A stretch of DNA of 64,000 nucleotides from Scatophagus argus (taxonomy: Eukaryota > Chordata > Actinopteri > Scatophagidae): positions 18,501,641-18,565,640 of the forward strand of contig NC_058513.1 of NCBI RefSeq assembly GCF_020382885.2, written 5' to 3'. The position numbers were made by a program, and so were the translations under genes. This document shows positions 47,957 through 60,437 of this stretch, piece by piece (the first letter of the stretch is position 1; the number at the start of each line of letters is the position of its first letter). The notes beneath the pieces are model-generated. The model did no database searches and had not been told where the DNA came from. It saw only the letters and a program-made list of their open reading frames with translations.

Positions 47957-50900
47957 CCGCCACACGTGAAGCCGCTGCAGCTGGAGCAGTTATAATGGCG
48001 GAGATGCTCATAAATCTGAGTATGTGTGTGTCACGTTTTATGGTGTGTCTTCACCGTCGTGTGAAGATGTGTACATATACTGTACATTCTGTATTAGTGC
48101 ACGTTGGTATGAGACAAAATGAGCAAGAAAAGAGAGCATCTGTGTAGTTTGTGTGTGTGTGGGTGGACGTGTGAGTGTTCGCACATCGTGTGACAGCATT
48201 TGCTCCAGTTTCTGGTTTTGGCCGTCTCCCCTGCCTCTTCTCGGTCACAGATGAGCTCATCCAATATTTAGAACATCAGTCACCCCGGGCTGGATCGGCG
48301 TTCCCTGATCGCGGCCAGTCGAGGAGCTGGACAGCTAACTGTCCTCCAGAGACACGGACGCTCTCTTAATTTCAATTTACACTTTCAGCTTTTGGCAAGA
48401 CAAGTAAATACCAGCATGTGAGCTGACGTTATCCTGATCCGGGTCCCATGTGAAATCTCTTGCCATGTGAACGGCCTCAGAAATTCACGAGGAGCAAGTA
48501 GTTCAAGTCTAATTACTTTTGAAATAATGAAATGCAGTACCAAACACGTGGTTGATTGAAGTTCATGTTATTAAAATTAATTTACAGAGCGAGAGATTAA
48601 CACTCGAGGCCAGCACTTAATGTTTTCAGCAGTGAAGGCAACTGAAATGCCATGTTGACAGAGTGAAGGTGGGCCTGACTGTGTGTTAGCAGCTAGCATC
48701 ACAAGTGGGCTTGATGATTCGCAGATGAAGCTTGCAACATGGAATTACAGTTTCCTGTTTTCATATGCAGAACAACATTAGCATTCAGCGGAATTGTACT
48801 TCTGGCTACCGGGCCAAAAATCCAATATTCATTCTCTCTGATGACCTGAGATGAAAACATGTTGGCTGAGACTGGAAACAAAGTTGATGAGAGTCCTGAC
48901 ACAAAACCAAACCCGTGAAGCTGCAGTCCTGCAGTCCTGCAGTCCTGCGTTGGGTTCGTCACTGCCAGTGACCCATCAGCTGGCCAACGGTTGATAGACT
49001 GATTTGCGCAGCCATGAAGTTTGTATCTGGAGACTTGTACTGGCTCACTAGGACGTCGGAGTACTCGATAAGTACGGGTACTCGTGTGGGAAAGAATCAC
49101 ACATGATAGTATTCTGTACTTGTGAGCACTGGGCCGATTCAAGCACTGGTTATAGAAATTGGTTATGTAAGAAACCAATTATGCCTATGAAGAGTGAACG
49201 CAAGACGAGATCAGGACTTGTTAGGTTCATTGTGTATACATTTAGTCTTGTTGTCCTTATACATTCATGCCACAAGCTCCGTGTATGATTCCTCCTCCCC
49301 CTGAGCCCGAATCCACATCATCACAGTTACATAAAACAGCCTGCACGTGTATCACATGTTCCCTTGTGATGCACAAAACAGATTCTCACTCCAATTCTGA
49401 ACAGGTACGACTTAATCTGGCTGCCATTTCCTGCTAAAAGCACTTCAGATACATAATGTTGCCGGCTGTAAAGCCATTTCACATGCAGCCACACGCCGAA
49501 ATGAGGCAGCCTGATATACTAAAAGTGTTTCCATGGCAACCATTCTTCGAAACCGGCGCACCACAGGGGGCCACTTTGGAGATGGTGTGCACCCTGTGAT
49601 CGTGTATAATCATGGCGGACGCGCATCACAAAGCTGGCCGGCATCTCTCATTAATAGTTGAGAAGACAGAGCGGCCTGTGAAGAGGAGCTCTGCAGTCTC
49701 TCTCTTCTGACTTTTAAAGTGAAAATACTTGAAGTTGCTTTTATGCCAAATGCCCAACAAGAAAAATGCCACCCGTTTGAACAGTTCTGATGGGTCTGAA
49801 TTTGTGAAAGTCTATCTTCTGCCATCTGCAGCGATGGCTGACATTTGAAACAGCGAAATTCAAATGAAATGACAGTCGATGGTTTCCTCGCCGGCTGACT
49901 TAAGGGCTCTTCTACGTGTTCTCACGTTACACTGATTTTAGCATTTAATGGTAATCAACTGACGAGCGTCCCGTCTCTTTTAGCTGTTTTTGGTTGTTGC
50001 CAACTCCTGCGTCTTCGTGCTTTTTAGCAGCCTGATGCGAGTGGAGACCAGGGCGACGAGAGCGCCGACACTCAACCAAAACAGTAAAGCTGCGGTCAAA
50101 ACAAGAAGCTGAAAGATGCTGAAACACCAGAGTGTGAAACCTTTCAGATTATGTGTCAGAATTTAATCTATTGCAATACAGTATTACAATATTAATCAGC
50201 TTTTACGTGCTTACTTAGTTTTATTATTAGGTAATGTTCAGCCATGTTCAGCCATAACTTCTGTATATCTTGTATGACACATGAATTCAGTGACTTGTAA
50301 TGCGACTTTAAGGCCAAGTGTGTGTATTAAGTCTGCGTTGACTGCTCTTGTGAGGTGTGTGTGTGTGTGTATTGCATAATTGCCCCTGCATAGCATCTGT
50401 GATGCGGTGTCACATCTGAGCGTGTGCAGTCGGGGCCAGTGGGGACTGAGGGCAGGAAGAAGAGATTCATTCTGCTCCGGTGGCCTCGCTGGCACATTCA
50501 TCCACAGGCACAGAGAGGCTGGAGAAAGTGACAGAGAAGAAGAAAATCTGAGTGAGTGTGGGGAAGAAAAGCCAGGTAACAGTTTCTGAGATGTGGAAGA
50601 CAGCTCCCTGTGGGGAAAAGTAAGGAGAGAGGAGGAAGTCAGAGATTAGGGGCATAGATGGAGGACTGGAGGAATAAGTGAAACGGTGCTCTGCAGTCTG
50701 GGATGTGTGATAGTTTAAATTTTCTCTGCTCCATTGATTCTCCCCGACTGAGATGATTCATCCGCATAAGAAGCACAAACAGCGGGACGTGTTCACGCTC
50801 TGCGCTCGTGCTCTGCGAGCTGCATTCAGGTGAAACGTGCTGTGTTCCCGCGTGTCCTCATTCACTTTGCGCGACGTTTCTCCTCGCTTTAGCAGGACCT

Positions 50901-53900
50901 GTGCATGCATACACAATGACTCTACGTCTGCATGGAGGCTTGTCTTGTTTTCACGCTTCAGCGGTTGTGGTTGAGCCATTGCTCCCTCCACGGGCCCATA
51001 ATCCTTTGCTTCTGTGCTTGACTCTCCACTATAAGAACTTGCTCAGCTTTCGCAGTGAGTGGTATTCAAGTTAACATCTTGACAAATACTCAGAGCTGCT
51101 CTTTGAGTATTTATTTCATGACAGATTCAAAGTCTAAATGATTCATAAGTGTGTGTTTGTGGCTCGTTTCTCCCACACTGACAAACATGACAGAAATGCA
51201 AAATGGAAACTGGTGATTAGCACAAACTTTGTATTTATGAAGCTCACTGACAGGCCACACTCTTAATATGTTTCACATATGTTTATGGTGTTAGTCTCAC
51301 GGAGCTGCTGGCATGGCTGTACACTCCAGTGTTAACACTGAATCAAATGAATCCCACCAAGTGTGCTGCTTGTCAGCCTCTTTTAGCTCATGGTTTTGTT
51401 TTCACCGAAGTCTCTGTGCTCTCATCAGCTTTCCAACAGCGTTTGGGGAGCTCAGTGAAATAAAGGTGAATGCTGGACTTAACACCAGTGGGATGATAAT
51501 GTTGTTTGGGGTCTGCTGGAGGTGCAAACACTTCATCTGAAATACCTTTCAGCTTGTTTTGATGTCTTTTCCACCAACCAGTGATCAAAAATTGATGATT
51601 GCAGTTTTATTGTTTAACCTTTTCATTTTTGTGTCTCTTCAATTGACACACTTTGTAATACTCAGTGCCATTAGTTACTACATTACTGGGTCACCTCAGT
51701 CAGAGTGAAGCAAACCGATGACGTTTAATGCCACATTAGTTCATGGATGTCATAGAGACAGTGGACTGATCACGTCTCCGTCAGGTCTGACAGCCGCGAG
51801 TCAGCTCCAACACTGAGTTTACCCCGAGTCCCTGCAGCAGGTCGCCGCTTTCTCCTCCCTACGACAAAGCGAACCCACAGAGAACAACATAACTGCTGTT
51901 TATCCCCACGCAGAGTAAAAGCTCCGGGACAAGGAACCCACGCAGCAAATCCCATCATCCCCTGGGCTGTGATGTCATATGGAGATGGAGAGAAAAGAGC
52001 CGAAAGGACGAGGCAGACAAAGGAGCGACATTCATGTTTGCTGTGATGGGAGGCCAGTGGGAGGGATGGAGCTGCAAGGCTTCTCTCAGGGCCCTGACCT
52101 TTACCAGATCACACACACACACACACACACACACTTTAAGCTGAATGCCATCACTGATGAGTGAGTTATCAGACGGTACAGCTTGAACCAAAGCCTTCAG
52201 CTTTGAGTTCCCGCTGCTGGAGGAAGTTGGAAGACACTTCATAATGATTTTAGCAGTAAGTAAAAGAAAGAAGTATACGAGAAGTAGTTGAAGTAAAAAT
52301 ACACAGTGTGGGGAAAACAGTGTCAATAGAAAAACTTCATAACTTCATAAAAGTTTTGATTGTCTTTAGGATGTTAGGAGGAGGAGAAAGAAGGGAAAAA
52401 CACAGAAACAGAAGGAGGGATGAAAAAGGAAGAAAAGAAGGAAAGGAAAAAGGGATGATAAAAGGGAGTTAAGGAAGACAGAAGGAAAGAAGGTGGAAAG
52501 GGAAGAAAGAAAGCGAAAAATGTAGAGACAGACAATAAAGAAGAAATAATCTTAACTAATGTAAAGTCTTTATCAGCAAGAAGTTCCAACCACCAGAGAG
52601 GAGTGAAACAGCTCAAGACACTCAAGTAAAACAGTAATACTATCATCATGGTGTAAATGTACTGAGTGGTTTCCTGCCGCTGGACGCCCTGCTGATACGG
52701 GATGCCGTGTGCAGAGTACACCCGACGAGGCTGAGGTGTTCCTCCTGAGGAGGAAGTGCGAACCTCAGGTGGAAGCTGTCTGCTGTGAGGAGTCAGACAG
52801 CTGAGGCTGCACTCAGCATACTGAAGTGAGGCTCTGCCACAGCAGGACAGGAAATATCAGGGTCGCTGAAATAAACACTGCGGTGATCAGAAGTGTCGAC
52901 GCAGGTGATCCGCAGAGCCATTAGAACTCTTATTTGTACAAGGTTGCTGAACAGAGATAATGCCGCAGCTCCGGGGAGATGTGTTTCACGGTTAGTTGCT
53001 CTGAATCACAGCTTCCTGTGTAATTAGGTTACAGCACGTGGGCTGCCTGCTTATATGGATGCAAGGTAGACCCGACTCCCACACGATATGAATAACTAAT
53101 CCTCCAAATCCCTGGTGTGACGAGTCCAAACACTCCTGATGTTCTGTGACTCCGCTGTGTGATCCCGTATTGTGTTGAAGAGCAGCAGAACACAAGAGGC
53201 CAGAAGGCTTCAGGAGGGGAAACGGAGGAATTCCAACACAGGAAGTTGTGACAGTTCACATCACATGTGGCACATCCATGGGGAGCCGAGTGATACAATA
53301 CTACAAGTTTTTTGAGTTCTATGCAGTATTTTTCCAGTCATGACATCTTTGTTGCTTTAAAACATGCAGTTTTAAATGTACAGTTGGTCATTTTATTGAT
53401 TAATGGACCCTTTGGGCCTCTGGAGAAAGCTGTCACATCTCCGTCAATCATAATTTTATTATTAGGGGTAATTTGTGATCACTGGGAATTGGAGTGAAAC
53501 TGGTGTCGTGTACGATGTAGAAAGACACGGATTGTAAATCAAATCTGCTGTCAGCTCACTACTTTGCTGCACCTCAAGTATGTGGCCAGAACGTGGTTTT
53601 AATGGAACCTCATCAAGCTGCACAGAGCAGATGGAGCCAGGCAGAAGTCAGACACAGGAACGGCACACAGTATCCGGTCAGTTTTCAAAATAAAACACAC
53701 ATACAAAACCCTACATTCGTTTTCTATACCGCTTATCTGTCAGGGTGGCAGGGGCACTGAAGCCTGTCCCAGGAGACTACGGGAGAGAAGCGGGTTCACC
53801 CTGGACTGGTCGCCAGTCAATCGCAGGGCCAACACACAAAGACAGACAACCACTGCACCACCGTGCTGCCCCCAATCATACCAATCAAAGAAAAATTACC

Positions 53901-54537
53901 AACCGAACCAAATCTGTCCAAGTCAATAAAATCAGCAGGCAAAACGCCTCCAAGTGGAGAACAAAACTGTGCAGAGGTTGGAACAAAACTGGAGGACAGA
54001 ATCTCTTTCCTGTGGATCCCAGAATTTCTACGACTCCAAAACAGTGAGCCTGAAATGGCTGACGTGTGGGGGTGTACAACAATGGTGGAGTCCGGTGATG
54101 ACTAAGCAAGACACCTCACCAAGTGACAAACACGTCACGTTTAGCTGGCAACAGATTCTCCTCACAGGGGATTTAGTCTTTCAGTCAGGGCCATCCACAC
54201 AGCTGTAGTAAAACACATTCTGTATCACCTACAGATGTTTACGGGACTCAGCCAGCTGTTGGGCCAAAATACAAGACTGGTGGTTTTGTTTATATAGAAG
54301 GTTAGTTTCCTTTCTGGTGTCGGGGGCAAGTTCTTCTTTGTTTGGCACAGCATCCGTGAGCATTAGGAGGGCATCTGAATTAGTCTGAAAGGGATTTGGG
54401 GGAAGCAGTCACCATGGAAACCGGCCGAGTCTTTTGCAGCCTTCTCTCGACTCAGAAGCGTCGGCAGCTGTTCGCTAACGTTCGGTTGTGTTTACATTCA
54501 GATCTCTGATGACAAACCACACATGCATGACAAGTGT

Positions 54538-54574
<37 letters not shown>

Positions 54575-57500
54575 CTGCCCAGAGGAATGATCACACATCA
54601 TTTCATGGGCACCAGCAGATGTACAGCAGATCGGCCCCTAACACAGACTGTTCACGACCAGATCATCAGCTTCATGCAGTTCACATGTGTTTGGCCCATA
54701 TGGGCTCGCCCTCCCTCTGCCCATCTGTTTTCCTCCCGTCATCATCATCCTCCTCTACCTCTCCACTGTTGTTTTTCCTGAGTGGCGAGTCTTCCTGTTG
54801 TCATCCCGTCCCTGTCCCTCTCCGTCTCGATGCCTGACAGAATCTCGGTGTCAGCAGTGCTGCTGCAGGGCGTCGGACGACACAGACGCTACAGCCATTT
54901 ATTTTACCATCGCCAGCATTTCTGATCCAGGGTGAGCTGTGAGCGAAGAAGCTTTCTCTCAGCACGCCTCACACTGACCAGCAGCTATTGATCGTATCGC
55001 TTCGTTAACTGCTGACCCTAATCCCAACCCCCTGATAAGCAGTCTGAGGTCCTTACTGAGATTTTCCCTTTGCATTCACAGAGTAAATTAGCTGTAATGT
55101 GCTTGACACAAACAGCTGTTTTGACAGTAATAATTAAGGGCTTTTATAACATAATTAATTTATGTTTAATTGTTATGTCCCCTAATGCTACAGACTGTGG
55201 AGAATTTATGTTATAATATCTGATATTTATAGGAGCAGCAGTTTATCTAACAGGATAAGTTTGTTTGTTTACCTGCTTAATTCATGCATTCTTAGTCCTG
55301 AAGTGTTACTGTGTCTGGAGCTCTGTAGACATCCCTGATCAGATTCCTCTTGCAATTTCGATTTTATTTAAAAAAAAATCAAAATATTACATTCATAACA
55401 AATGTTTTTTTCATTGTTTTGTGAGATTTTATACCTAATTGTGATTTTCAGCAGTAGCAGCTGACTTTTACCTTGGTGTAAACAAAGTAAATAACGTGTC
55501 AGACTGTCAGAATCTGCACTGGTGGCAGGTTTGGTCCATTTGTTTCTCTGCCTGTTGTCTTATGGATTAAAGTAGAGCTGTAAAAACATGAGCGGTAACC
55601 TCAGTCCAATGGTCGAAGAACAAAGAGACGTGTTCACATGACAGAGTGTCCCTGAACACTTCAGGCAGCTTGTTGTTTTGTTGTCAGTCAGCTGTGAGGT
55701 CTGTCGCTCGCTCTCATCACTCACCTGACTGCCAGCATTAGCCTGACAGCTGAAACTGTTTCTTGTGCTTCTGATTGAATTTCAGATGGATGTCAAAATG
55801 TCTGGACAGCATTTTGAAATGAATATCTACATCTCTGAGCTCCTCTCTGTGGGATCACTGTGTAACATCTTTGTTCTGGCCCGTTTCCAGCCCTTCAGGT
55901 GCTCTCACCTTCCTCGCTGCTGAGCTTGAGATCATGTAGTTGTAGTGAGGACAGCAAGCAGAGCTGATGAAGGGTGTCGCGGTCTTCTGGACACACTTCC
56001 TGCTGGACACACTTCCTGCTGGATGTGAGCAGCGACCTCAGGAAGACTGTCCCGGCTTTGGGAGCTGTGCCGCTTCTGGATCTCAGCTGCAATGTAAAAC
56101 TGGGCATCGCTCGCAGGCTTAACAAGAGTGACACACTAATCACCAGCGGCTTGGTTACATGTGGAACCACCACCTGTAAAGTGTGAGCACCAGCCAACAC
56201 AGAAATAAACATTTATTTGTTGGAAGAGCAGTTGTTTTATGCACTCAGCAGCTGCAGGTTTAACAGCACACTGGAATGTGATATTCAGGCTGATGGCCAT
56301 GTTGACAGGGTTAAGAGTCTCAGCCTGCCAACCCTGATGTCCCACACGCCAATCAGGCTTTAGTGTCTCAGACAAGCAAGGGACTCATACCTGCACTATG
56401 CTGCTGGAGCTCAGCTCACTCCTTATTGTTTTGCCCATAAATAAGAAAGAAAATCTGGTCTCACTTCCTGTCACTGACAGAACCGGCTGAGCTAGCAAAA
56501 CCACTAGTGAGTTCTCTGCTGCAGGTCTGAGGTCTGTGTGTCAATGAGGGTGATGCCCACACGGATCCCAGTGGACTCACTATCATGTCTTTTTTTTTTT
56601 GGAACCTGTTTCTTTGACTTGAGGTTCTTATGTGGATTCATCCTGCTGGATCCGCTCAACAACAGGCTGTGGGTTTGTGTGCAGTGGGGAACGTGCTGGG
56701 AACGTGCTGGGAACGTTTCTTGGACAGATGCATTCAGTTCCTGAGTTGTGTTTGAAATTTCATCCTAACATGCTCTTTAGCAGACAGGATGTGATATGTT
56801 TAAGCCTCAATAATAAGTGAAATGCATACTATTTCCAGTATGCAAGCACTGGACACGCTGAATATCCCACATTGCAGTAGTGACCACAACAGCAACAACA
56901 TAACGGGCAGACGGCAGTAAGTATCGGGTCTGCTGGGTGTAAAATATTTTTGAAAATGAGTTCATCTTTGTTTTGTACGTTTTACCAACCGGTGAGGAGG
57001 CTCTGAACTCTGAATGTCAGGATGAAGCTGGCAGTTCACAGATGAGCTGCAGCTCAGAGTTTTCAGCCAGCTCCATCTCTGCAAAGGCAGAACAAACACG
57101 TGAGGCTGTCAGATAGACTCAGTCTTTACTTAACACACTGCACTTTCTGGTTGTGTCTGCCTTCGCTTCGACTCCGAGCTGCTGCTCTTCATCTTCTGTG
57201 CTGAGTGCTGAGGAAAAACTCCCGGGGGAGACGCTGCAGAGCACACAGCTCTTCAACCTCTTCTTACTCACATCCTTTCTTCTCTCCTCTCGTCTTCTCA
57301 TGCTCGCTCCCCTTTTCATCATTTAGTCATCAGGATGTGCTTCGGCTCTCTGCCTCGATCTGCAGGCTAAAAATGGCTGCCACCTCTGAGCTGAGAGCTG
57401 TGCGCTGCTCAGGCTGCTGGCATCAAGTGGTGGAAGGAGAGAGAAAAATGAAGCAGCTCAGAAATCCTGTCCAGCGTGTCCTGCCTGTGTGTTCCACTGA

Positions 57501-58907
57501 AATGGGGTTTGGGGTTTGGGGTGTTGTGATTTGGCGGGCACTGAATGACGCTCTCAGGAAGGATGCGTCCCTGTGAACCAACAGGAGACATTTGTCTCTT
57601 TGGATCTGGGCTAACAAGCAGGAGAATCCTCTCTATTTCATTAAGCTCAGGAGTCAGTGGCATTGATTTTTACACAGCTTGGGAAGAAAACACAGCAACA
57701 AGGCAGTTTTATGTGCTTCTGATTGCTTCAAACAGGAAGTGTGTAACAGGCATCACATGACTGTGCCAAAGTATTTATATGATATCATCTACATATTAAC
57801 GAAAATTATATTTTAAAATAGAAATCAGAGGTTGTTCGATCTGATCCCACAGTCACAGTTCATCCGTTATTGTTGTCATTTAAGTTTCCTTTATTTTAAC
57901 ATAATAACTTTAAACAACCAAACAGAAAAGAAGCAAACAAACAAACAAAAGAGCAAATAGCAGCAGCCTTTATCATATCACTTTGCAAACCCTGAAAAGA
58001 CAATGTGGGCTCTTCTAATTGAACAGAATAATCCTGGACACCCCAATAAAACCTGCTACTGTCAGTCCAAACTCTGCTTTGTTAAGGCCTGGTGGCACCA
58101 CAGATTTGCCCCCCGACAGACATAAATGTGAGGATTCTGGTGGAGGTTGTTTGAGTTGCCCTTCGAGATTTTTCAGCTCCACCTTCCAGAAGTATGGAAG
58201 GTAGTTCTGATATGACTTTATTGTAGACTCGGGGCATCTGCAGGAGTCTCAGCTGGCCTTAAATGCTGTGTTTTCACTCTGGCTGCATGTGGACCAAAGC
58301 GTGTTCATCAAATATTAATCCCGAGCTCCCTCTCAGTCACTTGTGCTGCTCGGGGAGATGGGATTTGTAAGCGAGGGAGTTTTAAATAAACCACAACAGA
58401 GACAGAACGTGTCTCCCTTCTCTGTAATTACCCCCCTGACAAATAAAGCAATTAGATCTGGATCTTCCTGTATAGTGTTTCAAAGCACCAAATGTTTATT
58501 GGCTGATTTATCAAGCTGGCTTTTTCCACCTCTTCCTCCCACTCTCCTCCGTGTGGTGTCGTGCTGCTCTCAGTATGGACACTGTTACTGGACTGGTTTT
58601 ATTTAGCCCCATTTGGGTGTAAAATTCAGAAAAATCCAAACTAGGACTCTGTGTTCCAAAAAAACTGAGCTGGACAGCTAATCCTGTATTTAACTGTTGA
58701 ATTTGCATGTTTTTTTTATAATTTAATATTCTCTTCTGACATTGTGCCTGCTGAACAACAGCGTTCGCACTCTGTCCAATTACACTAAGAGCCCCACTCG
58801 GAGCCAGTCGCACAAGCTTTCAGAGGATCAGCACAAACTGGCAGCAGAAGTGACTCTCACAGCTCTGTTTATTATGGATGTGTGTGTGTGTGTGTGTGTG
58901 TGTGCGC

Positions 58908-58942
<35 letters not shown>

Positions 58943-59978
58943 CCGAGTGGCACCGTTGTTGGCAGGAGTCATTGTGAGAGATTTACAGCCGAAGGCAATC
59001 CCGCCTGCCGTCCATCCAATCTGTTTCCGTGGTAACCGTTGCATTTATGAAGCCATCGTGAAGAGGGAATTTGGTTGCAAGATATTATTTAAGAGGTTGG
59101 ACAGATTGGACACATGGAGGACGACAACCGGCAGAGTGTAAAACTTGTTTAGGAGGCGGCGAGTGAAGGAGAAACATTGAACAGTGTAAACAATGTATGT
59201 AAACCACATTAATATTCTATCATCATTGTAATCACATCTCACGCGTGGTGCAGTTGAAAAGTATTCATAGTATTTTGAGTGTTACACATTAAAACACATT
59301 TCATGGTGAAGGAAGGGAAATTTTTCTGCTTTAACTGTTTCTATTTTTAACACTTTAAGTACTTTTTATTGATTATACTTACGTACTTTTACTTATGTAA
59401 GATTTTTAAAATGGGCCTTTCACCTGTAAGTTGGAGTCATTTTTCAGTGTGGTATTAGTTCTTAGATTAGTACATCGATAACAGATCTGAATGCATGTCA
59501 CAGAGGTTTTCATTGAAACAGCAGCTTGCTCGGTGCTGCTGTGCTGCTGGCTGAAGGTGAAAAATCAGCACATATGTTTTTTTTTTATTTTTTGAGCTGA
59601 GGTGTCGTGTTGTTGCTGCTGTGTGCTCGATGAATCCCACAGGCCTGTAGTGCTTCAGAGGTTTCATTTCGAGCAAAGACATGTCCCTGAATGGAAATAT
59701 ACTGACAGATGAGGACGCAGTCAGCTCACAGTAGAAATGATGGGAAAACCTACTAATGTGTCGATTGTATTCCTGTGCTTTAACAGACATCACACTAATG
59801 TTCACACTCGGCTGATATTCTGTAACACTTGATGTGTCCTGCAGATGGCGCTCCGCTGAGCGAGCTGTCCTGGTCTTCGTCCCTGGCTGTGGTGGCCATC
59901 TCCATCTCGGGCCTCTTCACCTTCGTCTTCCTCATGCTGGCCTGCCTCTGCTGCAAGAAGGGCAGAACCGGCTTCAAG
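41233..59978 (+). CDS. aatk: AATK (LMTK1) apoptosis-associated tyrosine kinase, exons 1-2 only
   Basis: AATK is a neuronal, membrane-anchored Ser/Thr-type kinase of the lemur tyrosine kinase family, involved in endosome traffic and neurite growth. Exon 1 (41233-41308) encodes MLALLVTLSSLVFSPGFAYS then SHFSS; exon 2 (59845-59978) encodes DGAPLSELSWSSSLAVVAIS, a membrane span (about residues 38-62) ending LACLCC, and KKGRTGFK. Human AATK has the same order (FNPSFAFSSHFDPDGAPLSE, LACLCCKKG), as I remember it. The junction codon G|AT gives Asp, and exon 2 ends in phase 0 before GTAGGC. The Cys cluster after the span is a likely palmitoylation site. The kinase domain must lie beyond the window: no exon beginning like EFENAEG was found up to 64000. 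Intron 1 is 18.5 kb. Confidence 0.9.
42851..42911. repeat. (CA)n microsatellite
   Basis: About 60 bp of alternating AC with two early CG interruptions. Confidence 0.95.
47911..47953. repeat. (CA)n microsatellite
   Basis: About 40 bp of CA repeats. Confidence 0.93.
53717..53876 (-). mobile_element. Internally deleted SINE related to the one at 37396
   Basis: Minus-strand copy. The tail side (TTTCTATACCGCTTATCTGT) and body (CACCCTGGACTGGTCGCCAG, TCAATCGCAGGGCC) match the complement of the SINE at 37396-37721. The sequence then jumps to the head (CACCACCGTGCTGCCCC), so the middle including most of the tRNA-like part is lost. Confidence 0.7.
53877..59844 (+). other. aatk: aatk intron 1, 3' part
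   Basis: No exon or RNA gene recognised. Repeats: (GT)n at 54542-54574, two tandem copies of a CTGGACACACTTCCTG unit at about 55988-56022, an ACGTGCTGGGA tandem at about 56690-56715, and a (GT)n/(GA)n compound at 58879-58943. Confidence 0.5.
58879..58943. repeat. (GT)n(GA)n compound microsatellite
   Basis: GT repeats with a GCGC interruption pass directly into GA repeats. Confidence 0.93.
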
Positions 59979-60394
59979 GTAGGCCTCTGATGTGCAGGAC
60001 TCGTGTCTTTAAAAACATTCAAACAAACTGACACACCTGCGCTCCCTCACTCACTCATTAAATCATACAAGGTTTTTAATGGAGTCTTGAATGGAGATTC
60101 AAGACTCTCTTTGCCTGTGAGCGGTACTGCAAATGGACTGAACGCCAAACATTCTTCACAGCCTCCATTTAGATGTCCATTACATTCAGCACACAAGGTC
60201 TGCAGCCATTTATACTGACAAAATGTTGACAGGAAGTAGATAGACAAGCATACAAAGGTGGGAGAGGCTGCGTTTATGGAGCGGCAGGAGGCCCGCAGCT
60301 TTTCAGGACCAACTTGTGTCACTGATTTATTTCAGAGCAGTTTGTTGAAATGGGTCACTCACTGGAGAAAATAGGACAGGGATCTAAGAAGGTG

Positions 60395-60437
<43 letters not shown>

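Larger units (their letters stand above)
41309..53716 (+). other. aatk: aatk intron 1, 5' part
   Basis: No coding exon recognised on either strand. Contains (CA)n microsatellites at 42851-42911, 47911-47953 and about 52111-52134, a purine-rich tract at about 52374-52545, and a triplicated GCAGTCCT at about 48925-48948. ORFs here lack splice context or family resemblance. Confidence 0.5.

Noticed and set aside
53863..54105. 80-codon plus-strand ORF in aatk intron 1
   Set aside because: No family resemblance or convincing splice sites; it begins inside a SINE fragment.
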